64,000 nucleotides of DNA. It comes from Planctomycetota bacterium. GTDB taxonomy: Bacteria > Planctomycetota > UBA1135 > GCA-002686595. The stretch spans positions 356,424 to 420,423 of the forward strand of contig JAEUHY010000059.1 in NCBI GenBank assembly GCA_016795325.1. Direction: 5' to 3'. Under the pieces are notes generated by a model. The model did no database searches. It was not told where the DNA came from and saw only the letters and a program-made list of their open reading frames with translations. A program made the position numbers and the translations under genes. Of this stretch, positions 23,307 through 34,730 are shown one piece after another; within the stretch, counting starts at the first letter, position 1; the number at the start of each line of letters is the position of its first letter.

Positions 23307-25961
23307 ATGGTTCCGAAGCGTCCTCACAAGCCCGAAGTCCTCGCCCCGGCCGGCGATCTCGACGCGTTGAAGGCCGCGCTCGCCAGCGGCGCCGACGCGG
23401 TCTACTTCGGGCTCGCCGAGGGTTTCAACGCACGCGCTCGGGCCGGGAATTTTGAGCTCGCCAACCTCGCGGAGACCGTCGCGCGCATCCACCGCGCCGG
23501 CGCGCGCGCGTACTTGGCGGTGAACACGCTGGTGTTCGAGCCCGAGCTCGAGTTCGTCGAGCACGTGTTGCGCGGCGCGGCGCTCGCCGGCGTCGATGCG
23601 TTGATCGTGCAGGACCCGGCCGTCGCGGTGCTCGCGCGCGAGCTGTGCCCGCAGCTCGAAGTGCACGCGAGCACGCAGATGACCATCTCGAGCGCCGAGG
23701 GCGCGCGCTTCGCGCAGAGCCTGGGCGCCACGCGCGTCGTCGCGCCGCGCGAGTTGAGCGTCGCTGAACTGCGCCAGTTCGCCGCGCAGAGCGACGTCGA
23801 ACTCGAAGTGTTCATCCACGGCGCGCTGTGCGTCGCGTGGTCGGGGCAGTGCCTCACGTCGGAAGCGTGGGGCGGCCGCTCGGCGAACCGCGGCCAGTGC
23901 GCGCAGTCGTGCCGCATGCCGTACGACCTGGTGCTCGACGGAGAGCTACGCGAGCTCGGCGACGTGAAGTACCTGCTCTCGCCCAAGGATCTCGCGGGTC
24001 TGCGGGCGGTGGAGGACTTGGTCGACATCGGCGTGCACGGGCTCAAAATCGAGGGCCGCCAGAAGGGCCCGGCGTACGTCGCGACCGCGACCGAGATGTA
24101 CCGGCGTTGGGTCGACGCGGTCGCGAGCGAGCGTGGGCCGAGTGCTGCGGATGCGAGCGCGGCGCAGCGCGACTTGTTGCGCACGAGCCTCGCCTACACG
24201 CGCGGTTTCAGCGATGGATTCCTCGGCGGCAGCGACCACCAGACGCTCGTCGAAGGGCGTTTTCCCAAGAGCCGCGGCGTGTTGCTCGGCCGTGTGGTGC
24301 GCGTGGCGCGCGACGAAGTGTTCGTCGAGCGCGCGGACGACGGCCGGCCGTGGACCGGCGCGCGCGCCGCAGACGCGCGAGCGAACGGGCCGAGCGGCCA
24401 ACCGTCGAGCGCGCTGCACGGCCTCGGCGGCGCCGACGACGCGAGCAGCGGTCCGGCGGCCGCGGAACTCGAGCCGCGCGCCGGCATGGGCGTCGTGTTC
24501 GACGCCGGCCGGCCCGAGGAGAAGGACGAACCCGGCGGCCCGATCTTCGAAGTCGAACGCGAAGCGCGCGGCTGGCGGCTGCGTTTCGGGCGTCCGGGCC
24601 CGGATCTGACGCGCGTCGCGCCCGGTCAGCGTGTATGGGTGAGCTCGGATCCGCGCATCGCGCGCGAGGTCGAGCGCCTGCTCGCCGCGGAGGAGCCCGA
24701 GGGTCGCGTCGCGCTCACGTTAGTGGTGCGCGGCGCCGCGGGCGCGCCGCTCGAGGTGCGCGCGACGGCGCGCCACGCAGCTGCGCAAGCCGCGAGTTCG
24801 ATGCTGCTCGAGCGCTCGGCGTCGCGTGGGCTCGACGAGGCGTTGCTGCGCGAGAAACTCGGCGCGTTCGGCGGAACGCCGTTCCGCCTCGCGAAGCTCG
24901 ACCTCAGCGCGCTCGAGTCAGGCCTGCACTTGCCTGTGTCGGAGTTGAAGGCGCTGCGGCGCGCGCTCGCGAGCGAGCTCCTGCCGCAGCTCGAGCGCGG
25001 GCCGGCGCGCGAGGTTGCGAGCGAAGCGGTTGCGCCGCGACTGCGGGCACGCGCGCGCAACGTGCGCGCGAGCGCCTGGACGCCGCCGGCCACGCCGGAA
25101 CTGATCGCACTCTGCCGCACGGACGAACAACTCGAGGCTGCGCTCGAAGCGGGCGTTCGCGAGGTCGAGCTCGACTGGATGGAGATGGTGGGGCTGGGGC
25201 GCGCCGTGGCGCGTGCTCGCGCGGCCGGACTGCGCATCACGCTCGCGACGGTGCGCGTGCAGAAGCCGGGTGAGGAGGGCTACGACCGGCGGCTCGCCGC
25301 GCTCGCGCCCGAGGCGTTGCTCGTGCGGCACTGGGGGGCGCTCGTGCACTTCGAAGCCCTGCGTGCAAGCGCGGACAGCGCGCTGCGGCCGCACTTGCAC
25401 GGCGATTTCTCGCTCAACGTCACCAACTCGATCACGGCCGCGGAGCTGTTCGAGCGCGGCCTCGACACGCTCACGCCGTCCTACGACCTCGACCGAGCGC
25501 AGCTTGAAGCGCTGCTCGCGCAGGCGGATCCGGCGCGCTTCACGCTGACGCTGTTCCACCGCATCCCGACTTTCCACACCGAACACTGTGTCTACTCGCA
25601 CCTCTTGTCGAACGGCCGCGATCACCGCACCTGCGGCCGGCCGTGCGAAAAGCACGAGGTTTCGCTGCGCGACCACACGCAGCGCTCGCACCCCGTCATC
25701 GTCGACGTCGGTTGCCGCAACACGGTCTTCAACAGCGAAGCCCAGTCCTGTGCGCGCCTCGCGCCCTCGCTCGTCGCGCGCGGCGTGCGCCGTTTCCGCG
25801 TCGAATTCGTGCGCGAATCGCGCGCCGAGGCCGCGCAAACCCTGCGCGCCTTCTCCGACCTGCTCGCCGCGCGCATCTCCGCCGACGAAGCCCTGCGCCT
25901 ATGTGGCGCCAAGGCTCACTTGGGCGTGTCGAACGCCCCGATGGCGCTGATGGAGCGCTGA
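23307..25961 (+). CDS. U32 peptidase-family protein, RlhA/YdcP-like
   Basis: The 884-residue protein begins with the U32 signature region (PEVLAPAGDLDALKAAL, GADAVYFG). It has the conserved segment GQCLTSEAWGGRSANRGQCA with Cys residues, and HGLKIEGRQKG, as in RlhA (23S rRNA C2501 hydroxylation) and other U32 proteins used in prephenate-dependent RNA hydroxylation. A middle region (about 300-560) matches the extra domain of long U32 proteins. A second barrel-like part ends with CVYSHLLSNG and TCGRPCEKHEVSLRD, another Cys cluster. E. coli RlhA is about 650 residues, so this is a long variant. RNA hydroxylation is more likely than proteolysis. Confidence 0.82.
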   Translation: MVPKRPHKPEVLAPAGDLDALKAALASGADAVYFGLAEGFNARARAGNFELANLAETVARIHRAGARAYLAVNTLVFEPELEFVEHVLRGAALAGVDALIVQDPAVAVLARELCPQLEVHASTQMTISSAEGARFAQSLGATRVVAPRELSVAELRQFAAQSDVELEVFIHGALCVAWSGQCLTSEAWGGRSANRGQCAQSCRMPYDLVLDGELRELGDVKYLLSPKDLAGLRAVEDLVDIGVHGLKIEGRQKGPAYVATATEMYRRWVDAVASERGPSAADASAAQRDLLRTSLAYTRGFSDGFLGGSDHQTLVEGRFPKSRGVLLGRVVRVARDEVFVERADDGRPWTGARAADARANGPSGQPSSALHGLGGADDASSGPAAAELEPRAGMGVVFDAGRPEEKDEPGGPIFEVEREARGWRLRFGRPGPDLTRVAPGQRVWVSSDPRIAREVERLLAAEEPEGRVALTLVVRGAAGAPLEVRATARHAAAQAASSMLLERSASRGLDEALLREKLGAFGGTPFRLAKLDLSALESGLHLPVSELKALRRALASELLPQLERGPAREVASEAVAPRLRARARNVRASAWTPPATPELIALCRTDEQLEAALEAGVREVELDWMEMVGLGRAVARARAAGLRITLATVRVQKPGEEGYDRRLAALAPEALLVRHWGALVHFEALRASADSALRPHLHGDFSLNVTNSITAAELFERGLDTLTPSYDLDRAQLEALLAQADPARFTLTLFHRIPTFHTEHCVYSHLLSNGRDHRTCGRPCEKHEVSLRDHTQRSHPVIVDVGCRNTVFNSEAQSCARLAPSLVARGVRRFRVEFVRESRAEAAQTLRAFSDLLAARISADEALRLCGAKAHLGVSNAPMALMER

Positions 25962-25983
25962 GCGCGCGCTCGGCCCGAGCTCG

Positions 25984-27399
25984 TCAGGCGGCTTTCGCCA
26001 GCTGCTGCCGCTGCTCGAGCACGTCGAGTGCGGCCACGAGGTACGCCTCGGCGAAGGTGGGGAAGTTGAAGACGTTGTCGATGAACACGTCGATGTCCTG
26101 GCCGGTGGCGATGGCCATTTGAGCCACGTGGATCAGCTCGGTGGCGCCGTCGCCGAGGATCTGGGCGCCGAGCAGTTTGCGGCCCGAGGGGTCGCAGACG
26201 AGCTTGAGCAGGCCGCCTTCGTCGCCGTTGATGTGGCCGCGCGCGAGTTCGGCGAACTTGGCGCGACCGACGAAGGCCGAGCCGCAGCGTGCGGTGACTT
26301 CGGCCTCGGTCATGCCGACGCTCGACATCTCTGGGATGGTGTAGATGCCGACCGGCGTGGTCGAGGAGACGCTGAGCGGCGGCAGGCCGAGTGCATGGCG
26401 CACGGCGCGCCGGCCCTGCTCCATGCTCGTCGCCGCGAGCGCGGGCGGGCCGATCACGTCGCCGACGGCGTAGATGCCGGGCACGCTGGTCGAGCAGTGT
26501 TCGTCGACGTCGAGCGTGCCGCGCGGATTGACGGCGAGCCCGGCCTTGTCGAGCCCCAGTCCATTCACCTGCGCCACGCGTCCGAGCGCGCACAGCACCT
26601 TGTCGGCGCGAAGCACTTCGCCGTTCTCGAGCGTGAGCTCGACTTGGCTGACGCCGTCGAACTCGACCTTGGCGATCGAGCGCCGTCCGAGGAACTCACC
26701 GCCGAGCTTGCCGAACTCGGCGACGAAGCGCGTCGTCAGTTCGCTGTCGAGGAACGCCAGCGGGCGTTCGCCCTTGTCCACCAGGGTGACTCGCACGCCC
26801 AGCGCCGCGAACACCGACGCGAACTCGCAGGCGATCACGCCCGCGCCGAGCACGATCAGCGACTTGGGCAAGTAGGCGAGCGAAAGGATCGAGTCGCTGT
26901 CGAGGATGTTCTCGTGGTCGACCGGCACGTTGGGCGGCGTGCGCGGGCGCGAACCGGTGGCGATGACCACCACGTCGGCGGCCACGTGGCGACGTGACCC
27001 GTCGACGGCCTTGACCTCGAGCTCGTGCGGAGCGGTGAAGCTGGCGTGGCCGCGCCAGATCACGATGCGGTTGCGCTCCATCTGTCGGCTCATGTAGCGC
27101 TCGTGCGCTTGGGTCACGGCGGACTGGCGCCTCAGCAGCGTCGCCATCGCGAGCTCGCAGCGTTCGCCGGCCGCGCGGTCCACGAAGTTCTGCGTCCAGT
27201 GCATGTAGTTGAGCCCGCACTGGCGCAGCGTCTTGCTGGGAATCGTGCCGCGGTGCACGCATTCGCCGCCGACCGCCGACTCGCGATCGATGAGCAGCAC
27301 GCGTTTGCCCGCTTTGGAGGCCTGCACGGCCGCCTTCTGGCCGCCGGGCCCGCCGCCGATCACGACCACATCGAAGCGCAGCTCCTTGTTCGACTTCAT
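25984..27399 (-). CDS. sthA: Soluble pyridine nucleotide transhydrogenase SthA
   Basis: SthA transfers hydride between NADPH and NAD+ and balances the two pools. The 471-residue flavoprotein has an FAD-binding Rossmann motif (VVVIGGGPGGQKAAVQA), the region GGECVHRGTIPSKTLR, an NAD-binding motif (IVLGAGVIACEFASVF), and the second FAD motif (GIYAVGDVIGPPALA). As in SthA, only one of the two redox Cys of dihydrolipoamide dehydrogenase is present in the CxxxxC region (C, then T in the second place). Its ATG overlaps the stop of the upstream HDOD gene (ATGA). Confidence 0.88.
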   Translation of the reverse strand: MKSNKELRFDVVVIGGGPGGQKAAVQASKAGKRVLLIDRESAVGGECVHRGTIPSKTLRQCGLNYMHWTQNFVDRAAGERCELAMATLLRRQSAVTQAHERYMSRQMERNRIVIWRGHASFTAPHELEVKAVDGSRRHVAADVVVIATGSRPRTPPNVPVDHENILDSDSILSLAYLPKSLIVLGAGVIACEFASVFAALGVRVTLVDKGERPLAFLDSELTTRFVAEFGKLGGEFLGRRSIAKVEFDGVSQVELTLENGEVLRADKVLCALGRVAQVNGLGLDKAGLAVNPRGTLDVDEHCSTSVPGIYAVGDVIGPPALAATSMEQGRRAVRHALGLPPLSVSSTTPVGIYTIPEMSSVGMTEAEVTARCGSAFVGRAKFAELARGHINGDEGGLLKLVCDPSGRKLLGAQILGDGATELIHVAQMAIATGQDIDVFIDNVFNFPTFAEAYLVAALDVLEQRQQLAKAA

Positions 27400-28262
27400 T
27401 GCAGCGCTCCCGCGAAGTCGCGCACCGCCTGCACGCGGCCCAGCAACGTCTCGAGGTCGTCGTCGTAGAGGTTGAGCTGCTCGACGACCCGTGTGCTGGG
27501 AAGTTCCCGGCGCGCGTTGTCGAGGAACTGCTCTTCGTCGCGCTCCATGCGCACCGCCAATTCGTCGGCGAGCAGCACGATCGCCGCGTCCTGGCAGGCT
27601 TCGACGGCCTCGGCCGTATGGTGCTTCTCGATCGCGTCGGCGATCCACGGGGCCATCTTCCACGCGCGTGCGAGCCGCGCCCCGGCGGCGCCGTGCAATT
27701 CGTGGAGCAACGGTTCGAGCTGCTCGCGCGAAGCGCTGGTGTTGGCGCGCGCCAGCAAGTCGATCGCCGCCTGCAGCAGGACCGGTTCGCCCACGTCGTG
27801 CAACAAGCCGCAGACGAAGGCGCCCTCGACGCTCGTGCGCTTGAGGCGCGCGATCTCGCGCGCCCAGCCCGCGGTCTGCGCCGCATGCCGCCACATGTCT
27901 TGCACCCACTCGTCGTGCCCCGGCGCGTGGAACACGCGCGAGCCGATCGCGACGGCGTAGGCGATTTGCCCCACGGTCGTCATGCCCATGCGGCTGACGG
28001 CCTGTTGCAACGACACGATGGGTTCGACCGGCGCGTACTTCGCGGAGTTCGCCACACGCAGCACATGGCCCGCGAGCGCGGGATCGTGGTTGAGCGCGTT
28101 CGCGAGCGAACGTGCATCCGCAGCGCCGTCCATGCACATGGACGCCACCTGCGTGGCTGTCTGCGACAGCACGGGCAATTCGAGGTTCCCGGAGGCGACC
28201 TTCTCGCGCAGTTCGCGGGCGAGGTCATTCTCCAGGAAAGTGTCTAGGGTCGTGGCGGGCAT
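27396..28262 (-). CDS. HDOD-domain protein
   Basis: The 288-residue protein is a single HDOD domain. It opens with the helix ELPVLSQTATQVASMCMDG, continues with LANALNHDPALAGHVLRVANSAKY, and carries the HD-like segment GLLHDVGEPVLLQAAID. A second HxxxxE region is near IEKHHTAEAVE. HDOD proteins usually act in signalling or stress control without known enzyme activity. It precedes and overlaps sthA, suggesting coordinated expression. The start at 28262 is the first Met at the head of the domain. Confidence 0.8.
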   Translation of the reverse strand: MPATTLDTFLENDLARELREKVASGNLELPVLSQTATQVASMCMDGAADARSLANALNHDPALAGHVLRVANSAKYAPVEPIVSLQQAVSRMGMTTVGQIAYAVAIGSRVFHAPGHDEWVQDMWRHAAQTAGWAREIARLKRTSVEGAFVCGLLHDVGEPVLLQAAIDLLARANTSASREQLEPLLHELHGAAGARLARAWKMAPWIADAIEKHHTAEAVEACQDAAIVLLADELAVRMERDEEQFLDNARRELPSTRVVEQLNLYDDDLETLLGRVQAVRDFAGALQ

Positions 28263-28413
28263 AGCGAAGGCGGGGAGGGGGCGTGGGGCTCGTCCTGTTT
28301 CGTCGGCGGGCGTCAGCCGGCTGGAAACATGTGCGCTTGCGCCCGCGCGCGCGCAGATGGAGCGCGACAAAAGTTCCCGTCGCTGGCTACGCTTCCGCGC
28401 TCGACACTCGCGC

Positions 28414-28911
28414 ATGAACGCACCGCAAGACTCACTCTCCATCGGGGCCTGGATCGCGCTGGCCCTGGGCGCTCCCGCGCTCGGTTTCCTCGTGCTCTCC
28501 AGCCGCCGCGCCGCAGGCAAGCTCGGCGCGATCGTGGTGAAGGAAGATCCGCGCTCGGCCCCTCAGGTGCTGCGCTGGTTGGTTGTCGTCGCAGCGCTAG
28601 TTGCGCTGCTCGCCACTTGGCCCGAGCAGGGCGACGACGCCTGGTTGTGGGCCGCGACGCTGGCGCTCGCGGCTGGGCTGTTGTTGCTGAGCCCCGGCCC
28701 GCACCGTCAGCGCCTCGGCGAGCGCGGCGTGCAGCGCGGATGGGACGCCCGGGGTTTCGACGAGCTGGAGGAGTGGCGCGTGAGCGGCGACCACCTGCGC
28801 TTCAAGGTCGACGGCGAGTGGACTGCGGCGAGTGCGCCCGCTGCGCTGCACGCCGAACTGCGCGAGAAGCTGCGACGCCTGCGGCCCGACCACGAGAGTC
28901 GCTTCATCTAG
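28414..28911 (+). CDS. Hypothetical two-helix membrane protein
   Basis: The 165-residue product has two or three hydrophobic segments (about 11-29, 52-68 and 75-92) and a C-terminal cytoplasmic part, EEWRVSGDHLRFKVDGEWTA followed by the helix LHAELREKLRRLRP. The last part looks like a small PH-like or DUF5673-type domain, but I cannot assign a family. It is divergent from the HDOD gene and converges with the kinase-like gene. Confidence 0.6.
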   Translation: MNAPQDSLSIGAWIALALGAPALGFLVLSSRRAAGKLGAIVVKEDPRSAPQVLRWLVVVAALVALLATWPEQGDDAWLWAATLALAAGLLLLSPGPHRQRLGERGVQRGWDARGFDELEEWRVSGDHLRFKVDGEWTAASAPAALHAELREKLRRLRPDHESRFI

Positions 28912-28948
28912 TCTCAGAAGCGTCGTGCGCTGGCGTCGCGAACGGGCG

Positions 28949-29776
28949 TCAGTCGACGAGCGAGCGCCAGTTCCACTCGGGCTGCGGGCCGCGCGCACGA
29001 CGGACCAGCGCACGTCGGCGCTCGTCGGCGCGCGCCAGCAGTTCGCGCAGCTCGACGGGCTGCGCTTGTCGGGTGCGTTCCTCGGCGTAGCGCGCGAAGA
29101 AGCGTCGCTGATGCTCGGAGCTCCACAGCCCCGCGGCGTCGAACATCAGGCAGGCGAGGTCGTACGAGCAGCCGCGCAGCGGAAGCGGCGCGCCGCCGCG
29201 CCAAGGGTCGATGAAGATCAGCCGCCGCGGATCTCCGCTGTCGGGCTGGCGTTCGCGGTCGACCAGCAAGTTGCGCAGGAACAGGTTGCGGTGCACGAAG
29301 TGCAAGGAGTGCAGGCGCGCGCTCTCGTTCGCGAGTTCGTCGATCCAAGCGCAACGTTCGGCTTCGCTCGCGCGCGGCCACGCTTGGCCGAGCGCTTCGT
29401 GCGCTCCGAGCGGTTCGAGCGCGAGCACGTGGTAGCGCAGGACGCCGCGTGAGCGGATCGCTGCGCTGGCGCGCGGCCGCGGCGTGCGGAACAGACGCGC
29501 GCGGAGCCACTCGAGGCGGCGGTGCTCGCGTTCGCGCGGCGTGGCGCGGCCGAACAGTCCGCCGAAGGTGTGCCGCCAGCGCGCCTTTCCGGGCAAGTGG
29601 TCGCCCTTGAGCCACAGCGTTGCGTCGCCGCACTGCGCGAGCTGCGCGAGCACGCGCTGATCGCGCGCGGCCGCGGCCGCGTGCTGCGCGAACGCCGCGA
29701 GAGCCTCACCCTTCAAGCTCGCCGCGTGCACGCGCAACTCCAGGCCGTCGATCGCCAAGCGCTGCGGCGCGTTCAC
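28949..29776 (-). CDS. WaaP/InaA-type lipopolysaccharide kinase-like protein with altered catalytic loop
   Basis: The 275-residue protein fits the lipopolysaccharide kinase family. It has a VAIK-like Lys in ATLWLKGDHLPGKARWRHTF, a helix with NESARLHSLHFVHRNLFLRN as the catalytic loop, and LIFIDPWRGG in place of the DFG-type motif. The loop reads HRN where active members read HRD, so the catalytic base Asp is replaced by Asn; activity is doubtful. It starts with GTG overlapping the stop of the upstream methyltransferase (GTGA), so the two are co-translated. A role in sugar phosphorylation of the envelope is possible but not shown. Confidence 0.72.
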   Translation of the reverse strand: MNAPQRLAIDGLELRVHAASLKGEALAAFAQHAAAAARDQRVLAQLAQCGDATLWLKGDHLPGKARWRHTFGGLFGRATPREREHRRLEWLRARLFRTPRPRASAAIRSRGVLRYHVLALEPLGAHEALGQAWPRASEAERCAWIDELANESARLHSLHFVHRNLFLRNLLVDRERQPDSGDPRRLIFIDPWRGGAPLPLRGCSYDLACLMFDAAGLWSSEHQRRFFARYAEERTRQAQPVELRELLARADERRRALVRRARGPQPEWNWRSLVD

Positions 29777-30414
29777 GGCCGCTGCTCGACGCGCTCGAAC
29801 AGCGCGAAGGTCTGCTGCGACACGAAGCGCAGCGTGGCGCGGAACTCGACGGCCCGAAGGCCGACGCGCGAGAAACTCTCCGCGACACGCGCACGGCTCG
29901 TCGCCACGCGTCCCGTCGGACCCTCGGAGCGCTTGAGGCCCATGCGGACGCGCAACGCGGGCAGCGAGGCGCTGTCCCAGAACGACGCGATCACGTAGCG
30001 CCGAGCGACGCGCGCAAGCTCCGCGGCCGCGCGCTCGAGGGACTCGGGTTCGTGGAGGTGGTGGAGGAAGCGGCAGCAGACCACCGCGTCGAAGGCGCGG
30101 TCGCGGAAGGGGAGCGCCGCGAGGCTCGCCTGCACGCGCCGCGGCGCGGGGGAGTCCTCGAACGCGGCGAGCATCGCAGCGGAAACGTCGGCGCTGATGA
30201 GCGTCCGGCAACGTGGAGCAAGCGCTTGCGTCAGACGGCCCGCTCCACACGGGCTGTCGAGGACCGTCTCTACCCCGTCGCAGCGCGCGAGGAGCGCCGC
30301 GATCAGGCCTGGATCGCGCTCGCGCGCCCGGCGCGATCCGAAGCGCGGTCCGCGGTAGTGCTCGCCAGCGTGCGCGGCTTGCCACTTGTTGCTGACGCGT
30401 TCGATACGGTCCAT
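29773..30414 (-). CDS. SAM-dependent methyltransferase, class I
   Basis: The 213-residue protein has the class I methyltransferase motifs: VLDSPCGAGRLTQAL (SAM-binding motif I), ISADVSAAMLAAF (motif II), and FDAVVCCRFLHHLHEPESLERA (motif IV and post-IV). The order and the Asp at the motif II strand fit UbiE/BioC-like enzymes. The substrate is unknown. Coupling to the WaaP-like gene suggests a shared small-molecule or envelope lipid target. ATG at 30414 follows a GC-rich region with no clear ribosome site. Confidence 0.8.
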   Translation of the reverse strand: MDRIERVSNKWQAAHAGEHYRGPRFGSRRARERDPGLIAALLARCDGVETVLDSPCGAGRLTQALAPRCRTLISADVSAAMLAAFEDSPAPRRVQASLAALPFRDRAFDAVVCCRFLHHLHEPESLERAAAELARVARRYVIASFWDSASLPALRVRMGLKRSEGPTGRVATSRARVAESFSRVGLRAVEFRATLRFVSQQTFALFERVEQRP

Positions 30415-30573
30415 GGGCGGCTCGGGAGCGGCGGGGCAGGGTAACCAGGAACACGCCGTGGAGCGCGCCCGAGGCTGCGACGAGAGCTGGCGCCTGCTCG
30501 CTACACTCCGCGCTTCATCCGCGCGCCGCCGACCGCGATCCGGCGCGCCCGCCCCAGGAAAACCACCGTCATC

Positions 30574-33459
<2,886 letters not shown>

Positions 33460-33469
33460 ACGAGACGGA

Positions 33470-34702
33470 ATGACCTCGATGAGAACCGCACTTCTCGGTG
33501 TCGTTGTCGGTGTCGCCCTGACGGCGCTGTGCGCGTCCGCGCGCGCGGACGTGCTCGATGACCTGATCGCGCACTCGCGCGCCGCACCCGCGATGCGCGC
33601 TCGCTACAGCCTCTCGTTCGAGGTCAATCCCGGGGTCGAGGTCGTTCCGCCGCCGACGAGCACGCTGTACATCGAGTACGCACCTGGCGCCGTGCGCGTC
33701 GAGAACCGGCTCGGCGAGCAGGCCCTGATCACCATCTGCACCTCGGAGCGCTTGACGGCCCAGTTCGTTTCGTCGACCGGCCGTCCGGGTCTGCACGGCA
33801 CGGTGTCGCTGGCGGACATTCGCGCCCGGTTGCGGCCGGTCGAAGAGCAGCTCCGCGCGGTGTTTCCGCGCTCCGCCGCCAGTTTGCAGTCGGCGTACGA
33901 CGGGCCGGGGGCCAAGGTCAACTGGTCCTTCGACGAGCGCCTCCAGAAGGCCAACTTCGAACTGGTGGCGACGAGCGATGGGGTGACGACGCCGTTTGCG
34001 TGGCTCGACACGCTGCGCGCGAAATCCGCGGAACTCGTGCTCGACGGCGACGTCCTGCGCTTCGAAACCGAGGGCCGTTTCCGCGGCGAGTTGCGGCGCG
34101 ACGGCCTGCTGCAACGCCTGCAGGGCGAGAGTCCCCAAGGGCGCTACACCTTCGCGCTCGAGGCCCTCGAGACGCCGCCCGACGCCGCGTCGTTCGAGCC
34201 GCCGCCGCCGCCCGAGGGCGCGCGCGACAACTCCTCGGAGCTGAGGCGCAATGCACTGCGGGCGCAGTTCGATCAGCTGCGCACGCGCATGTACCGCGCC
34301 CTGGGCCGCGAGCCGGAGTTCGACGAGGCGCTGCAGAAGCGCACGCGCGAGTTGGTGAAGGCGTTCCAGGAGTGCGTGTTGGAGCTCGCGCTCGTCGACT
34401 GGCTGGAGCTCGCCAAGCGCAAGCGCGAAACGATCGCCGCGCGTTTCAAGGAGTTCGCGGCGTCCGGCCGCACGCCGGAGCAGGTCGAGGAGCAGCGGCG
34501 CAAGGAACTCGAATCGCTCGCCCGCGGCCTCGAGGAACTGCTCAAGAGCTTCGACTCGCTCCTGGTCGAGTTGCATCCGCGCGTGGCGGGCGAAGCGCAC
34601 GCCGCGGCGTTCAACGCGATCGAGCGCGAGTTGTTGCCCAAGTGCTTCGCGGAGCGCATCGCCGCGCCGTCCACGAAGGCGTTGGAAGACGTCTTGAAGT
34701 GA
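33470..34702 (+). CDS. Secreted hypothetical protein with C-terminal coiled coil
   Basis: The 410-residue product has a signal peptide (LLGVVVGVALTALCASARA), a beta-rich middle (residues 40-240) that loosely resembles an outer-membrane lipoprotein carrier (LolA/LolB-like) fold, a Pro-rich hinge (PPPPPEGA), and a helical, charged C-terminal region with heptad-like repeats (ELAKRKRETIAARFKEF, then RRKELESLARGLEELLKS). It follows the M16 gene after 10 bp, so they are probably one transcript. No family was recognised. Confidence 0.6.
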   Translation: MTSMRTALLGVVVGVALTALCASARADVLDDLIAHSRAAPAMRARYSLSFEVNPGVEVVPPPTSTLYIEYAPGAVRVENRLGEQALITICTSERLTAQFVSSTGRPGLHGTVSLADIRARLRPVEEQLRAVFPRSAASLQSAYDGPGAKVNWSFDERLQKANFELVATSDGVTTPFAWLDTLRAKSAELVLDGDVLRFETEGRFRGELRRDGLLQRLQGESPQGRYTFALEALETPPDAASFEPPPPPEGARDNSSELRRNALRAQFDQLRTRMYRALGREPEFDEALQKRTRELVKAFQECVLELALVDWLELAKRKRETIAARFKEFAASGRTPEQVEEQRRKELESLARGLEELLKSFDSLLVELHPRVAGEAHAAAFNAIERELLPKCFAERIAAPSTKALEDVLK

Positions 34703-34730
34703 CCGACGCGACGCCGCGCCGCGCCGTCCG

